This document shows positions 28,123 through 36,352 of a stretch of DNA of 64,000 nucleotides, in pieces. The stretch is from Desulfovibrio piger (GTDB lineage Bacteria; Desulfobacterota; Desulfovibrionia; Desulfovibrionales; Desulfovibrionaceae). Below the pieces are notes generated by a model that searched no databases, was not told the DNA's origin, and saw only the letters and a list, made by a program, of their open reading frames with translations. Position 1 is the first letter of the stretch, and each line of letters starts with the position of its first letter. The stretch lies in contig NZ_LT630450.1 in the NCBI RefSeq assembly GCF_900116045.1, positions 717,501 to 781,500 of the forward strand, in the 5' to 3' direction. The position numbers and the translations under genes are program-made.

Positions 28123-28151
28123 TTGACAAAACAGACCGCCTAACATGATAA
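28112..28151 (+). promoter_or_regulatory. Promoter of the DASS transporter, with shared upstream element
   Basis: TTGACA at 28123-28128, a 17-base spacer and TGATAA at 28146-28151 form a good sigma-70 promoter. The overlapping stretch TTTTTATTGA(A/T)TTGACAA is repeated almost exactly at 30834, upstream of the first flavoprotein. Confidence 0.7.
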
Positions 28152-28305
28152 CTTTTTCACATAATGGCCGCGAACAACGGCCATACAGGGAGAAACTGGC
28201 GGGGCGCATGGTATGCGGACAGACATGTCCCCTCCTGTATTGGATGACCGAAGGAACAGCCGCCTTTGCGGCGGTATGTAGCGATCTCTCAAGAAGGAAC
28301 GTATC

Positions 28306-29769
28306 ATGGCTGGAAAAGAATCCACCCCCAAGCGCTTCTCGGCGCCTGCCTATTATCTGCACGCTGTCGTCTGTCTGCTCATCATGTTCGGCTTTGGCCA
28401 GCTACCGCCCGTAGAACCGCTGACGCCCCTGGGGATGAACCTCATCGGCATCTTTCTGGGCGTGCTCTACGGCTGGGTCTGTATCGAGATCGTCTGGCCC
28501 AGTCTGGCCGGCCTGCTGGCCCTGATGCTCATCGGCGGCATGAAGCCCATGATGCTGCTCAACAAGAGCTTTGGTGACCCCGTGGTCCAGATGATGTTCT
28601 TCATCTTCGTCTTCTGCGCCACCATCAGCCATTATGGCCTGTCCAAATTCATTTCCCTGTGGTTCATCACCCGCAAGTTCGTTGCCGGGCGTCCCTGGGT
28701 GTTCACCTATACCTTTCTGGGCTCCATCTTCATCCTGGGCGGCCTGACCAGCGCCTCTCCGGCCGCCATCATCGGCTGGAGCATCCTCTACGGCGTCTGT
28801 GAGGTCTGCGGCTTCAAGAAGGGCGACGGCTACCCCACCATGATGGTGTTCGGCATCGTGTTCGCCGCCCAGGTGGGCATGTCCCTCATTCCCTTCAAGC
28901 AGGCGGCCCTGACCGTGTTCAGCGCCTATGAGACCATGTCCGGTGTGGGCATCGACTACGCCAAGTACATGCTCATCGCCCTGCTCATCTGCGCCGTGTG
29001 CTCGCTGCTCTTCATCGTCATGGGCAAGTACATCTTCCGCCCTGACATGGGCAAGCTCGTCCATCTGGATGTGAGCAAGCTGGACAAGGACGGCAGCCTG
29101 GTCCTTTCCCGTGTGCAGAAGATCATCCTGGCTTTCCTGTTCCTGCTGGTCATCCTGCTGCTGGCTCCCAACTTCATGCCCAGGGACTTTTTCCTGACCC
29201 GCTTCCTCAAGGGCATCGGCAATACCGGCATCGTCATCCTGCTGGTGACGGTCATGGCGGCCATCAAGGTGGAAGGCAAGGCCCTGCTGAACTTCAAGGT
29301 CATGGTGGACTCCGGCGTCACCTGGGGCATCGTGCTGCTGCTGGCCTTCGTGCAGCCCCTGTCCGGTGCCATGGCCAGGCCCGAGAGCGGCATCACCCCT
29401 TTCCTGATGATGGCGCTTGATCCCATCATTTCCGGCGGTACCCCGCTGACCTTTGCCCTGTTCCTGGGCCTGGCCGCCACCCTGCTGACCCAGGTCATGA
29501 ACAACGGCGCCGTGGGTGTGGCCCTGATGCCCATCATCTACAGCTACTGCCAAGCGGCCGGTGTCAGCCCCGAACTTCCGCTGATCATGGTGGTCATGGG
29601 CGTGCACTTTGCCTTCCTCACGCCTGCCGCCAGCGCCAGTGCGGCCCTGCTGCACGGCAACGAATGGTCGGATTCCAAGGCCATCTGGAAGACGGCCCCT
29701 GCTGTCATCCTCATGTCCTATCTGGTCACCGCGGCCATCACGATCATCGTAGGCAAGGCCATCTTCTAG
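28306..29769 (+). CDS. SLC13/DASS-family anion transporter
   Basis: An inner-membrane secondary transporter of 487 residues with about 12 hydrophobic segments. It belongs to the divalent-anion:sodium symporter (SLC13/DASS) group, whose members carry di- and tricarboxylates, sulfate or sulfonates. The two hairpin regions bear GGLTSASPAAI and LTPAASASAALLHGN, near the SNT-like substrate motifs. The substrate cannot be assigned. AAGGA precedes the ATG by seven bases. The stop codon shares the bases CTAG with the stop of the convergent LysR gene. The shared promoter element ties it to the flavoprotein genes. Confidence 0.87.
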   Translation: MAGKESTPKRFSAPAYYLHAVVCLLIMFGFGQLPPVEPLTPLGMNLIGIFLGVLYGWVCIEIVWPSLAGLLALMLIGGMKPMMLLNKSFGDPVVQMMFFIFVFCATISHYGLSKFISLWFITRKFVAGRPWVFTYTFLGSIFILGGLTSASPAAIIGWSILYGVCEVCGFKKGDGYPTMMVFGIVFAAQVGMSLIPFKQAALTVFSAYETMSGVGIDYAKYMLIALLICAVCSLLFIVMGKYIFRPDMGKLVHLDVSKLDKDGSLVLSRVQKIILAFLFLLVILLLAPNFMPRDFFLTRFLKGIGNTGIVILLVTVMAAIKVEGKALLNFKVMVDSGVTWGIVLLLAFVQPLSGAMARPESGITPFLMMALDPIISGGTPLTFALFLGLAATLLTQVMNNGAVGVALMPIIYSYCQAAGVSPELPLIMVVMGVHFAFLTPAASASAALLHGNEWSDSKAIWKTAPAVILMSYLVTAAITIIVGKAIF

Positions 29770-30794
29770 TCTCCCTTGCGGGACGTGGCCTTCCTGCGTG
29801 GGCGGGCAGCCTTGGGCTGTCCGCCTTTTTGCGTCTGCCCGGCAAGGAACGTGGGCGCAAAGGGCTGGGCCGCAAGCTCGGTGAAATGCCGCCGCAGGGC
29901 GTCCATCAGGGCCTGCGCCTGGGGGCTGATATGCTTGTGCCTGCGCACAAGGATGCCATACAGCACGTTGGGCAGCAGGTGATCCAGAGGGCAGCTGACG
30001 ATGGAGCTCCAGTCCGAACCGAACATGGTCGCCCGGTAGCACAGTTCGTCCATGATGGCCACCCCGACGTCACAGCGGACGAACTGCATGATGAGGTGGT
30101 AGTTGTTGACGCTGATGACGGTATTCTTTTGCAGACGCTGCGCCGCATATTGCAGGGTCGGTTTCGGCTGCTCGTTTTCTTCCAGCGATGTCTGGAAGAC
30201 GACGAAGGGCAGGCGCTCCAGATCCGCCTCTGTGGGGATGGGCGGGATATCCCAGATGCTGTCCTTGCGCATGACGAGCAAAGGGCGGGCCTTCAGCAGG
30301 ATCTCCATGGTATCCTGCGTGGGCAGGGCCGTCATGCCTGTAAGGCCGAAATCAAGGCGGGATTCCTTGACCGCCTGGACGATCTCGGAAGAAAGGGCAC
30401 GCTGGATACGGATGTTGACCTGCGGATTTTCCGCGCGGAACGCGGCGATGGCATCCACGGCCATGATGGCCACCGGCAGGGTCGCCCCCAGGAAGATGTC
30501 GCCCTGCAGGCGGCCGTCTGATGTCCCCACGGCGGAGCGCATGCTTTGCAGGGTCTCGAAGGTCGTGATGGTCCAGCCCAGCAGTTTTTTGCCTTCAGGT
30601 GTTATCTGAAGGCTTTTTTTGTACCTGTCGAAAAGGACCGTATTGAGCTCGGTCTCCAGTGAACGCAGCTGATAGCTGATCGTTGAGGGATTTCTGTGCA
30701 TCAGCTCTGCGGCCCTGCGCACGCTCCCTGTTTTGGCGACATAATAAAACCCCCGTAACCATTGAAGAAAATCACCATTCAACTCCGGGATCAT
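29766..30794 (-). CDS. LysR-family transcriptional regulator
   Basis: A 342-residue regulator. The N-terminal winged helix-turn-helix is clear (FYYVAKTGSVRRAAELMHR followed by NPSTISYQLRSLETEL). The remainder is the two-lobed co-inducer-binding domain, and the C-terminal 25 residues are a Lys/Arg-rich tail (KAARPRRKATSRKGD). The ATG at 30794 has GGAGG five bases upstream; a TTG at 30806 is less likely. It is divergent from the flavoprotein operon and convergent with the transporter, the classic position for a local activator of both. Confidence 0.92.
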   Translation of the reverse strand: MIPELNGDFLQWLRGFYYVAKTGSVRRAAELMHRNPSTISYQLRSLETELNTVLFDRYKKSLQITPEGKKLLGWTITTFETLQSMRSAVGTSDGRLQGDIFLGATLPVAIMAVDAIAAFRAENPQVNIRIQRALSSEIVQAVKESRLDFGLTGMTALPTQDTMEILLKARPLLVMRKDSIWDIPPIPTEADLERLPFVVFQTSLEENEQPKPTLQYAAQRLQKNTVISVNNYHLIMQFVRCDVGVAIMDELCYRATMFGSDWSSIVSCPLDHLLPNVLYGILVRRHKHISPQAQALMDALRRHFTELAAQPFAPTFLAGQTQKGGQPKAARPRRKATSRKGD

Positions 30795-30808
30795 CACGTC
30801 CTCCAATG

Positions 30809-30873
30809 TTTGATTTATTGAAACGATATTTGATTTTTATTGATTTGACAATACAGCAGTTTCGCATGATTTT
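30809..30873 (+). promoter_or_regulatory. Divergent control region with LysR-type repeats and promoter
   Basis: TTTGATTTATTGA starts at 30809 and TTTGATTTTTATTGA at 30829, giving copies 20 bases apart on one helix face. TTGACA at 30845-30850 is followed after 16-17 bases by a weak -10 (TGATTT). A weak -10 with upstream direct repeats is what an activator-dependent LysR promoter looks like. The stretch 30834-30856 matches the DASS transporter promoter at 21 of 23 positions. Confidence 0.65.
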
Positions 30874-30962
30874 TTATTCACAAACGCCGGGCCAGCCACT
30901 GAGGATTGCCCGACCGGCCCGGCGATGACTGTCCGCTAAAAAATCACAACCAGGATATCGTT

Positions 30963-32636
30963 ATGAAGATGACCAAACACCCTCTCGGCACATTGGTGGA
31001 AACCGACGTGCTCGTGATCGGCTCCGGTGCTTCGGGCTGTGGTGCGGCGCTCGGCGCGCGTGACCAGGGCCTCGATGTAGTGCTGATGGACAAGGGCAAG
31101 CTGGAAAGCTCCGGCTGTATCGGCGGTGGCAATGACCATTATATGGCCGTCCTGGATGAGCCCGGTGAAGCCCACGACACCGTGGAAGACCTCATCAAGT
31201 TCTATGCCAAGCCCCTCAACGGCTGGTCGCCTGCCATGCTGCAGAACGGCTGGTACGCCCACATGAAATATTTTCTGGATGTGCTGGGCAAGGCGGGTGT
31301 GCAGTTCAGCAAAAAGGCTGACGGCACCTACCTGCGCACCCAGGGTTTTGGTCAGCCGGGCCGCTGGTGGGTCCATATCGCCAACGGCATGACCATCAAA
31401 CGCGCCATGGCCCGCATCGTGCGTGATGCCGGCATCAATACGCTCGACAACGTCATGGCGGTCAAGATCCTCACCGACAACGGCAAGGCCTGCGGTGCGC
31501 TGGGTTGGAATGTCCGCACCGGCGAATTCGTGCTGGTTCGCGCCAAGACCGTTGTTTCGGCCCAGGGTCGTTCGGCCACGCGCGGCACGGATAACTCCAC
31601 CCACAATCCCTTCAACGTCTGGATGTACCCCTATAATACCAGCGCCGGCGTGGTGCTGGGTTATGATGTGGGCGCCGCCGTGACCGAACTGGACACCTAC
31701 CAGCGTGCCACCATGCTGCCCAAGGGCTATGGCTGCCCCGGCATGAACGGCATCAACAGCTCCGGTGCGCACGAGATCAATGCCCTTGGCGAACGCTTCA
31801 TGGGCAAGTACGACCCCATGATGGAAAACGGCGTGCGCAACAACCAGATCCAGGGCACCTTCCAGGAACAGATGGAGGGATCCGGCCCGCCATTCTACAT
31901 GGACATGCGCCATGTGGACAAGGATGTGGTGCATGAGCTGCAGTATGTGCTCATGCCCGGCGACAAGGCCACCTTCGGTGACTGGGCCGACTGCACCGGC
32001 ACCGACTTCCAGCACAAGCTGCTGGAAGTGGAGATCGGCGAACTGATCTTCGGCGGCACCATCGCCGTCAACGACACCTTCGAGACCACTGTGCCCAATC
32101 TTTTCTGCGGCAGCATCTTCCTGTACTGCTCCGGCGCCATGTGCGGCGGCTACGAAGCCGGTCGCCAGGCCGGCATGCGGGCCGCCGGCATCACCGAAGC
32201 CGGCAAGATCAATGAAGACCTGGCCGCCAGCGTCAAGAAGGACGTGTTCGCCCCCATGCAGGTGCCCGCCGACGACGGCATCAGCTACAAGGAGATCGAA
32301 CAGGCTACCCGGAACGTCATGAACTACTATATGGGCTTCCGCCGCTCCATGGCCGGCATGGCCCGCGCCCTGGAAAAGATCCGCTTCCTGTCCGGCCAGG
32401 CCGACCGCCTGCACGCCGACACCCTGCGCGACCTCATGCGCTGTCACGAGTCCCGCGACATCCTGACGGTCTGTGAACTGGCCATCCAGGCCACCATGGA
32501 ACGCAAGGAGACCGGCCGCTGTGTCTACAAGCTGCGGGATTACCCCGAGCTGAACCCCGACATGGCCAAGCCGCTGCTGCTGATCCGCAGCGAAGATGGC
32601 CCCCGTTTCCAGTGGGGCAAGGCACCGCTGCTGTAA
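30963..32636 (+). CDS. APS-reductase/fumarate-reductase-like FAD flavoprotein (first)
   Basis: A 557-residue cytoplasmic flavoprotein with no signal peptide. The FAD motif is VIGSGASGCGAALGARDQG at residues of about 18-36, and the C-terminal FAD contact is VPNLFCGSIFLY. The segment GRWWVHIANGMTIKRAM resembles the GRWQIMINGESYK region of AprA, the alpha subunit of adenylylsulfate reductase. The catalytic HxMGG histidine of succinate dehydrogenase/fumarate reductase is not present; the aligned place reads GELIFGG. The substrate is therefore unlikely to be handled exactly as in SdhA/FrdA. The ATG at 30963 has AGGA eight bases upstream. It is first in the LysR-linked gene row. Confidence 0.82.
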   Translation: MKMTKHPLGTLVETDVLVIGSGASGCGAALGARDQGLDVVLMDKGKLESSGCIGGGNDHYMAVLDEPGEAHDTVEDLIKFYAKPLNGWSPAMLQNGWYAHMKYFLDVLGKAGVQFSKKADGTYLRTQGFGQPGRWWVHIANGMTIKRAMARIVRDAGINTLDNVMAVKILTDNGKACGALGWNVRTGEFVLVRAKTVVSAQGRSATRGTDNSTHNPFNVWMYPYNTSAGVVLGYDVGAAVTELDTYQRATMLPKGYGCPGMNGINSSGAHEINALGERFMGKYDPMMENGVRNNQIQGTFQEQMEGSGPPFYMDMRHVDKDVVHELQYVLMPGDKATFGDWADCTGTDFQHKLLEVEIGELIFGGTIAVNDTFETTVPNLFCGSIFLYCSGAMCGGYEAGRQAGMRAAGITEAGKINEDLAASVKKDVFAPMQVPADDGISYKEIEQATRNVMNYYMGFRRSMAGMARALEKIRFLSGQADRLHADTLRDLMRCHESRDILTVCELAIQATMERKETGRCVYKLRDYPELNPDMAKPLLLIRSEDGPRFQWGKAPLL

Positions 32637-32678
32637 TGTCCGCGGTATCCTCATGCACTTTCCAAGGAGTTTGTCATC

Positions 32679-34379
32679 ATGCCCCCGAGATATAGCCGTG
32701 AAATAACGCGCCCCGTCGTGCTGGGCGCCCAGCTTAAAGAGCAGTTCCGCACCTCGCCCTGCGAAACCTCCTGCCCCATCGGCAATTCCATCCAGAAGAT
32801 GAACTCGCTCATCGAAAAAGGCCAGTTCACCGAAGCCCTGCGCTACCTGCGTGCCAAAAACCCCTTCCCGGGCATCACCGGCCGCGTCTGTCCCCACTTC
32901 TGCATGGATGCCTGCAACCGCAAGGAAATGGACGGCTGCCTGAACATCCGCGCTCTGGAACGCGCTGCCGAGACCTTTGCCGAACGCGGGCACGTCTTCT
33001 TCAAACGCCGCCCCGCCACCGGCAAGAAAGCCGCCGTCATCGGCGGCGGCCCCGCCGGCCTGACGGCCGCCTACTTCCTGGCCCTGCTGGGCCACGAAGT
33101 CACCATCTATGAAGCCGAACCCCTGCTGGGCGGCGTGCCCCGCTACGGCGTGCCGAACTTCCGCCTGCCCCGCGATGTGGTGGACCGCGAAGTGGGCCTG
33201 GTGCTGGAAGCCGGCGTGCGCGCCCGCGTCAACACCCGCGTGGGTGTGGACATCACCATGGAAGAGATCTCCGCCCGCTACGATGCCGTTATCGTGGCCA
33301 CCGGTGTGCCCGCTGAAAACAGCCTGCCCATCCCCGGCGCCGAAAAGGCCGTCAAGGCCGTTGAATTCCTGCGTGCCGCCGCTCTGGGCCAGAACACCGG
33401 CAAGATCGGCAAGAACGTCGTCATCATGGGCGGCGGCGGCGTGGCCTTTGACTGCGCCTTCACTGCCCGCCGCCTTGGCGCCGAGAACGTCCATGTGATC
33501 TGCCTGGAAAAGGCCGGCGAGATGCGCGCTCCTGCCGAAGACCTGGAACTGGCCGCCAAGGAAGGCGTGCATGTGCACAATTCCTGCACCATGTCCGCCA
33601 TCCGCACCGAAGGCGACAAGGTCACCGGCGTGGACTACTTCGAAGTCAAGGACTGCCACTTTGACGAAAAGGGCAAGCTGACCCTGGAAGCCGTGCCCGG
33701 TGGCGAGCATGTCCTGGAATGCGACACCGTGATCTTCGCCGTGGGCATGAAGACCGATCTGGCTTTCCTGGGTGAAAACGCCGGCGGTCTGGAGCTGACC
33801 CCCCGCAACTGGATCAAGGTGGATGAAAGCCAGCGTACCTCCAGGGCCGGTGTCTTCGCCGCCGGTGACGTGTCCGCCGGACCCGCCTCCATCGCCCGCG
33901 CCGTGGGCGACGGCCGCCGTGCCGCCTTTGCCGTGCACCAGATGCTGACCGGCACCAGCAGCCGCGTCTACGCCCTGAACGAAGAAAACATGATCGAAGA
34001 CTGCGACGCCATGGGCAGCGATACCGCTCCCTATGTGGTGCAGTACGCCGACATCTACGGCATCGCCCAGTATGAGAGCGTTCCTTCTGAAAAGGAAGCC
34101 GAAAATGCCTGTACCAAGGCTTTTGCCGAACTCAACCTGGGCCTGACCATCGAACAGGCCCAGAAGGAAGCCGCCCGCTGCTTCCACTGCGGCCACTGCA
34201 AGGCCTGTGGTACCTGCGTCGAGGACTGCCCCGGCTATGTGCTGGAGATGCGTCCTTACCAGGAAGCGGAACGTCCCGAAATGATGCATGGCGAAGAGTG
34301 CTGGCACTGCGCCAACTGCCGCACCAGCTGCCCCTGCAGCGCCATCGGCTTCACATTCCCCCTGTTTATGCAAGTCTAG
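32679..34379 (+). CDS. GltD/DsrL-like NAD(P)H oxidoreductase with added Fe-S clusters
   Basis: A 566-residue iron-sulfur flavoprotein. The N-terminal domain carries paired cysteines (SPCETSCPIG, GRVCPHFCMDACNRKEMDGC) like glutamate-synthase small subunits. Then come an FAD fold (VIGGGPAGLTAAYFLALLG) and an NAD(P)H fold (VVIMGGGGVAFDCAFTARRL). The C-terminal 70 residues add ferredoxin-type motifs (CFHCGHCKACGTCVEDCP and CWHCANCRTSCPC). This architecture is that of DsrL-type NAD(P)H oxidoreductases. It probably moves electrons between NAD(P)H and the neighbouring flavoproteins. Spacing to the first flavoprotein gene is 42 bases with AAGGAG, so they are cotranscribed. Confidence 0.83.
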   Translation: MPPRYSREITRPVVLGAQLKEQFRTSPCETSCPIGNSIQKMNSLIEKGQFTEALRYLRAKNPFPGITGRVCPHFCMDACNRKEMDGCLNIRALERAAETFAERGHVFFKRRPATGKKAAVIGGGPAGLTAAYFLALLGHEVTIYEAEPLLGGVPRYGVPNFRLPRDVVDREVGLVLEAGVRARVNTRVGVDITMEEISARYDAVIVATGVPAENSLPIPGAEKAVKAVEFLRAAALGQNTGKIGKNVVIMGGGGVAFDCAFTARRLGAENVHVICLEKAGEMRAPAEDLELAAKEGVHVHNSCTMSAIRTEGDKVTGVDYFEVKDCHFDEKGKLTLEAVPGGEHVLECDTVIFAVGMKTDLAFLGENAGGLELTPRNWIKVDESQRTSRAGVFAAGDVSAGPASIARAVGDGRRAAFAVHQMLTGTSSRVYALNEENMIEDCDAMGSDTAPYVVQYADIYGIAQYESVPSEKEAENACTKAFAELNLGLTIEQAQKEAARCFHCGHCKACGTCVEDCPGYVLEMRPYQEAERPEMMHGEECWHCANCRTSCPCSAIGFTFPLFMQV

Positions 34380-34386
34380 CATGATG

Positions 34387-34417
34387 AAAAGGGCGGATCG
34401 CACGATCCGCCCTTTTT
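34387..34417 (+). terminator. Terminator after the GltD-like gene
   Basis: AAAGGGCGGATCG pairs with CGATCCGCCCTTT around a very short loop, followed by TT. It would separate the first two genes from the porin, or set their relative levels by partial termination. Confidence 0.75.
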
Positions 34418-34522
34418 AAGATTGCACCAGCCCCTGAGGCTCCCGTTTGGCCTCCGGGTCTGTTTCTGCACCCAAATTTCCGGGCTTTGCCCGGCAATCA
34501 CTGTCTCTCTGGAGGAAGGATT

Positions 34523-36046
34523 ATGAAAAGGATCTGGTGCCTGCTGCTGGCGGCGGCCATGGTGACGGGAGCCGCCCAGGCAAGCCATGCTGTAGACTTC
34601 AAGGCCAAGGGAGTATGGCTGGCGAGTTTCCAGTATGGCCAGAACGGCAACTTCACCAATGGCGGGCATACCGGCTATGACCCGAGCGAAGACGAATTCG
34701 AGGCCCGGTCCCGTGTCCGCCTGGTCATCGACGCCGTGGCTGACGAAAACCTTTCCGGTCAGGTCTACTTTGAAATCGGCAAGTCCATCTGGGGCAAGGC
34801 CGACAATCCCCAGGGCGGTATGGCCCTGGGGGCTGACGCATCCATCGTGAAGCTCAAGCGAGCTTTCATCGACTGGCGTGTGCCCGATACGGACCTCAAG
34901 CTGCGCATGGGCATCCAGGGCATCGGTCTGCCCTACATGGCCATGGGCGGCCCTACGGTCTTCCAGTCCGACGTGGCCGCCATCACCGCCAGTTACGTTT
35001 TCAATGAGAACGCTGCCCTGACGGCCTTCTGGGCCCGTCCGTACAATGACAACTATGTGGGCGATGCCGACGGCTACCAGAAGAATTTCATGGACAACAT
35101 GGACATGGCCGGTCTGATGGTGCCCCTGACCTTTGACGGCGTCAAGCTGACCCCCTGGGGCATGTTCGCCTCCATCGGCTCCAACACGTTCCGCAAGAAC
35201 GACAACTACGTCGGCAACAAGATCAACGGCGTCAACGGCGGCTATGCCCTGAGCGGCCTGTTCCCCCTGCGTGCCGACCTGCTGAGCCACAAGGAAAAGC
35301 TCAATGCCTACGGCACGGCCTGGTGGGGCGGCCTGAGCGGCGAGATAACCAAATGGGATCCCTTCCGCATCGCCTGGGACTTCTCGTACGGCAATGTGAC
35401 CTATGACGACGGCTCCCTGAACCGCTCCGGCTGGCTGGCCGGCCTGCTGCTGGAATACAATCTGGACTGGACCAAGCTGGGCCTGTTCGGCTGGTACAGC
35501 TCCGGTGACGACGACAACGTGGGCAACGGTTCCGAACGCCTGCCCACCATCAGCAACGACTACGGCCCCTGCAGCTTCTCCGGCACCTTCATGGGCCCGG
35601 ACATCAATGGTCTGGAGCGTGACCGCGTCATCGGCAACAACCTGGTGGGCACCTGGGGCGTGGGCTTCCGCCTGAAGGACATGAGCTTCCTGGAAGACCT
35701 CAAGCACACCTTCCACATCAGCCTGCTCGGCGGAACCAACGATCCCGGCATCCTGAAAAAATACCACGAGCGCACCGGCCAATGGATGGCTCCCAACAAT
35801 CCCGAAGGCACCACCAAGGTCGGCCGCGAGAACCTGTACCTCACCACGCGTGACTATGCCCTGGAGTTCGGCCTGCTCAACGAATACAAGATCTATGACA
35901 ACCTGCAGGTCAATCTGGAAGCCAGCTACATCGCCCTGTGGCTGGACAAGTCGGATGACGTCTGGGGCCAGAGCCTGACCGGCGGCGACCATCGCGACAT
36001 CCGCGACGCCTGGAACGTGAGCGTGCTGTTCATCTACTCTTTCTAG
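34523..36046 (+). CDS. Outer-membrane porin of the Desulfovibrio homotrimeric type
   Basis: A 507-residue beta-barrel porin. A signal peptide (WCLLLAAAMVTGAAQASHA) is cut near residue 24, strands alternate throughout, and the protein ends with the aromatic C-terminal strand VLFIYSF required for barrel insertion. The body, for example FEARSRVRLVIDAVADENLSG, matches the trimeric porins common in sulfate reducers. GGAGGAAGGA precedes the ATG at 34523. Its position inside the flavoprotein cluster suggests it admits the cluster's substrate across the outer membrane. Confidence 0.88.
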   Translation: MKRIWCLLLAAAMVTGAAQASHAVDFKAKGVWLASFQYGQNGNFTNGGHTGYDPSEDEFEARSRVRLVIDAVADENLSGQVYFEIGKSIWGKADNPQGGMALGADASIVKLKRAFIDWRVPDTDLKLRMGIQGIGLPYMAMGGPTVFQSDVAAITASYVFNENAALTAFWARPYNDNYVGDADGYQKNFMDNMDMAGLMVPLTFDGVKLTPWGMFASIGSNTFRKNDNYVGNKINGVNGGYALSGLFPLRADLLSHKEKLNAYGTAWWGGLSGEITKWDPFRIAWDFSYGNVTYDDGSLNRSGWLAGLLLEYNLDWTKLGLFGWYSSGDDDNVGNGSERLPTISNDYGPCSFSGTFMGPDINGLERDRVIGNNLVGTWGVGFRLKDMSFLEDLKHTFHISLLGGTNDPGILKKYHERTGQWMAPNNPEGTTKVGRENLYLTTRDYALEFGLLNEYKIYDNLQVNLEASYIALWLDKSDDVWGQSLTGGDHRDIRDAWNVSVLFIYSF

Positions 36047-36108
36047 CCAGCCCTCCTGAACACGGGCACGGCCGTATCTCCACTGCGGCCGTGCCCAAAG
36101 GAACGATC

Positions 36109-36351
36109 ATGATCGAAAGAATCGATGCCGCTATCTGTACCGGCTGCGGCGCCTGCGTGGAAAAGTGTCCTCTGGACGCCCTGCGGCTCGGTGAGGACGG
36201 CAAAGCCTTCATCGCCTATGCCGACGACTGCATGACCTGCTATATCTGCGAACGGCTGTGCCCGTCAGGCGCCATCTTCGTGCACCCGTTCCGCGAAGAA
36301 CTGCCGCCTGTTTTCCCCGATATCCCCAAGGCTCTGGGCGGAGGACTGTAA
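36109..36351 (+). CDS. AprB-like two-cluster ferredoxin
   Basis: An 80-residue electron carrier with two [4Fe-4S] motifs, CTGCGACVEKCP and CMTCYICERLCP. The second half (CYICERLCPSGAIFVHPFRE) resembles the C-terminal cluster region of AprB, the beta subunit of APS reductase, including the following hydrophobic tail, but it is much shorter than AprB. AAAGGA precedes the ATG at 36109. Only one base separates its stop codon from the next flavoprotein gene, the same B-then-A order as aprBA. Confidence 0.85.
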   Translation: MIERIDAAICTGCGACVEKCPLDALRLGEDGKAFIAYADDCMTCYICERLCPSGAIFVHPFREELPPVFPDIPKALGGGL

Positions 36352-36352
36352 G

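Noticed and set aside
30936-34403. Very long minus-strand open frame (over 1,100 codons) opposite the first flavoprotein and GltD-like genes
   Set aside because: It is an artefact of high-GC codon use on the plus strand: the translation is rich in His, Gly and Ala with no domain signatures, whereas the plus frames encode clear flavoprotein motifs.
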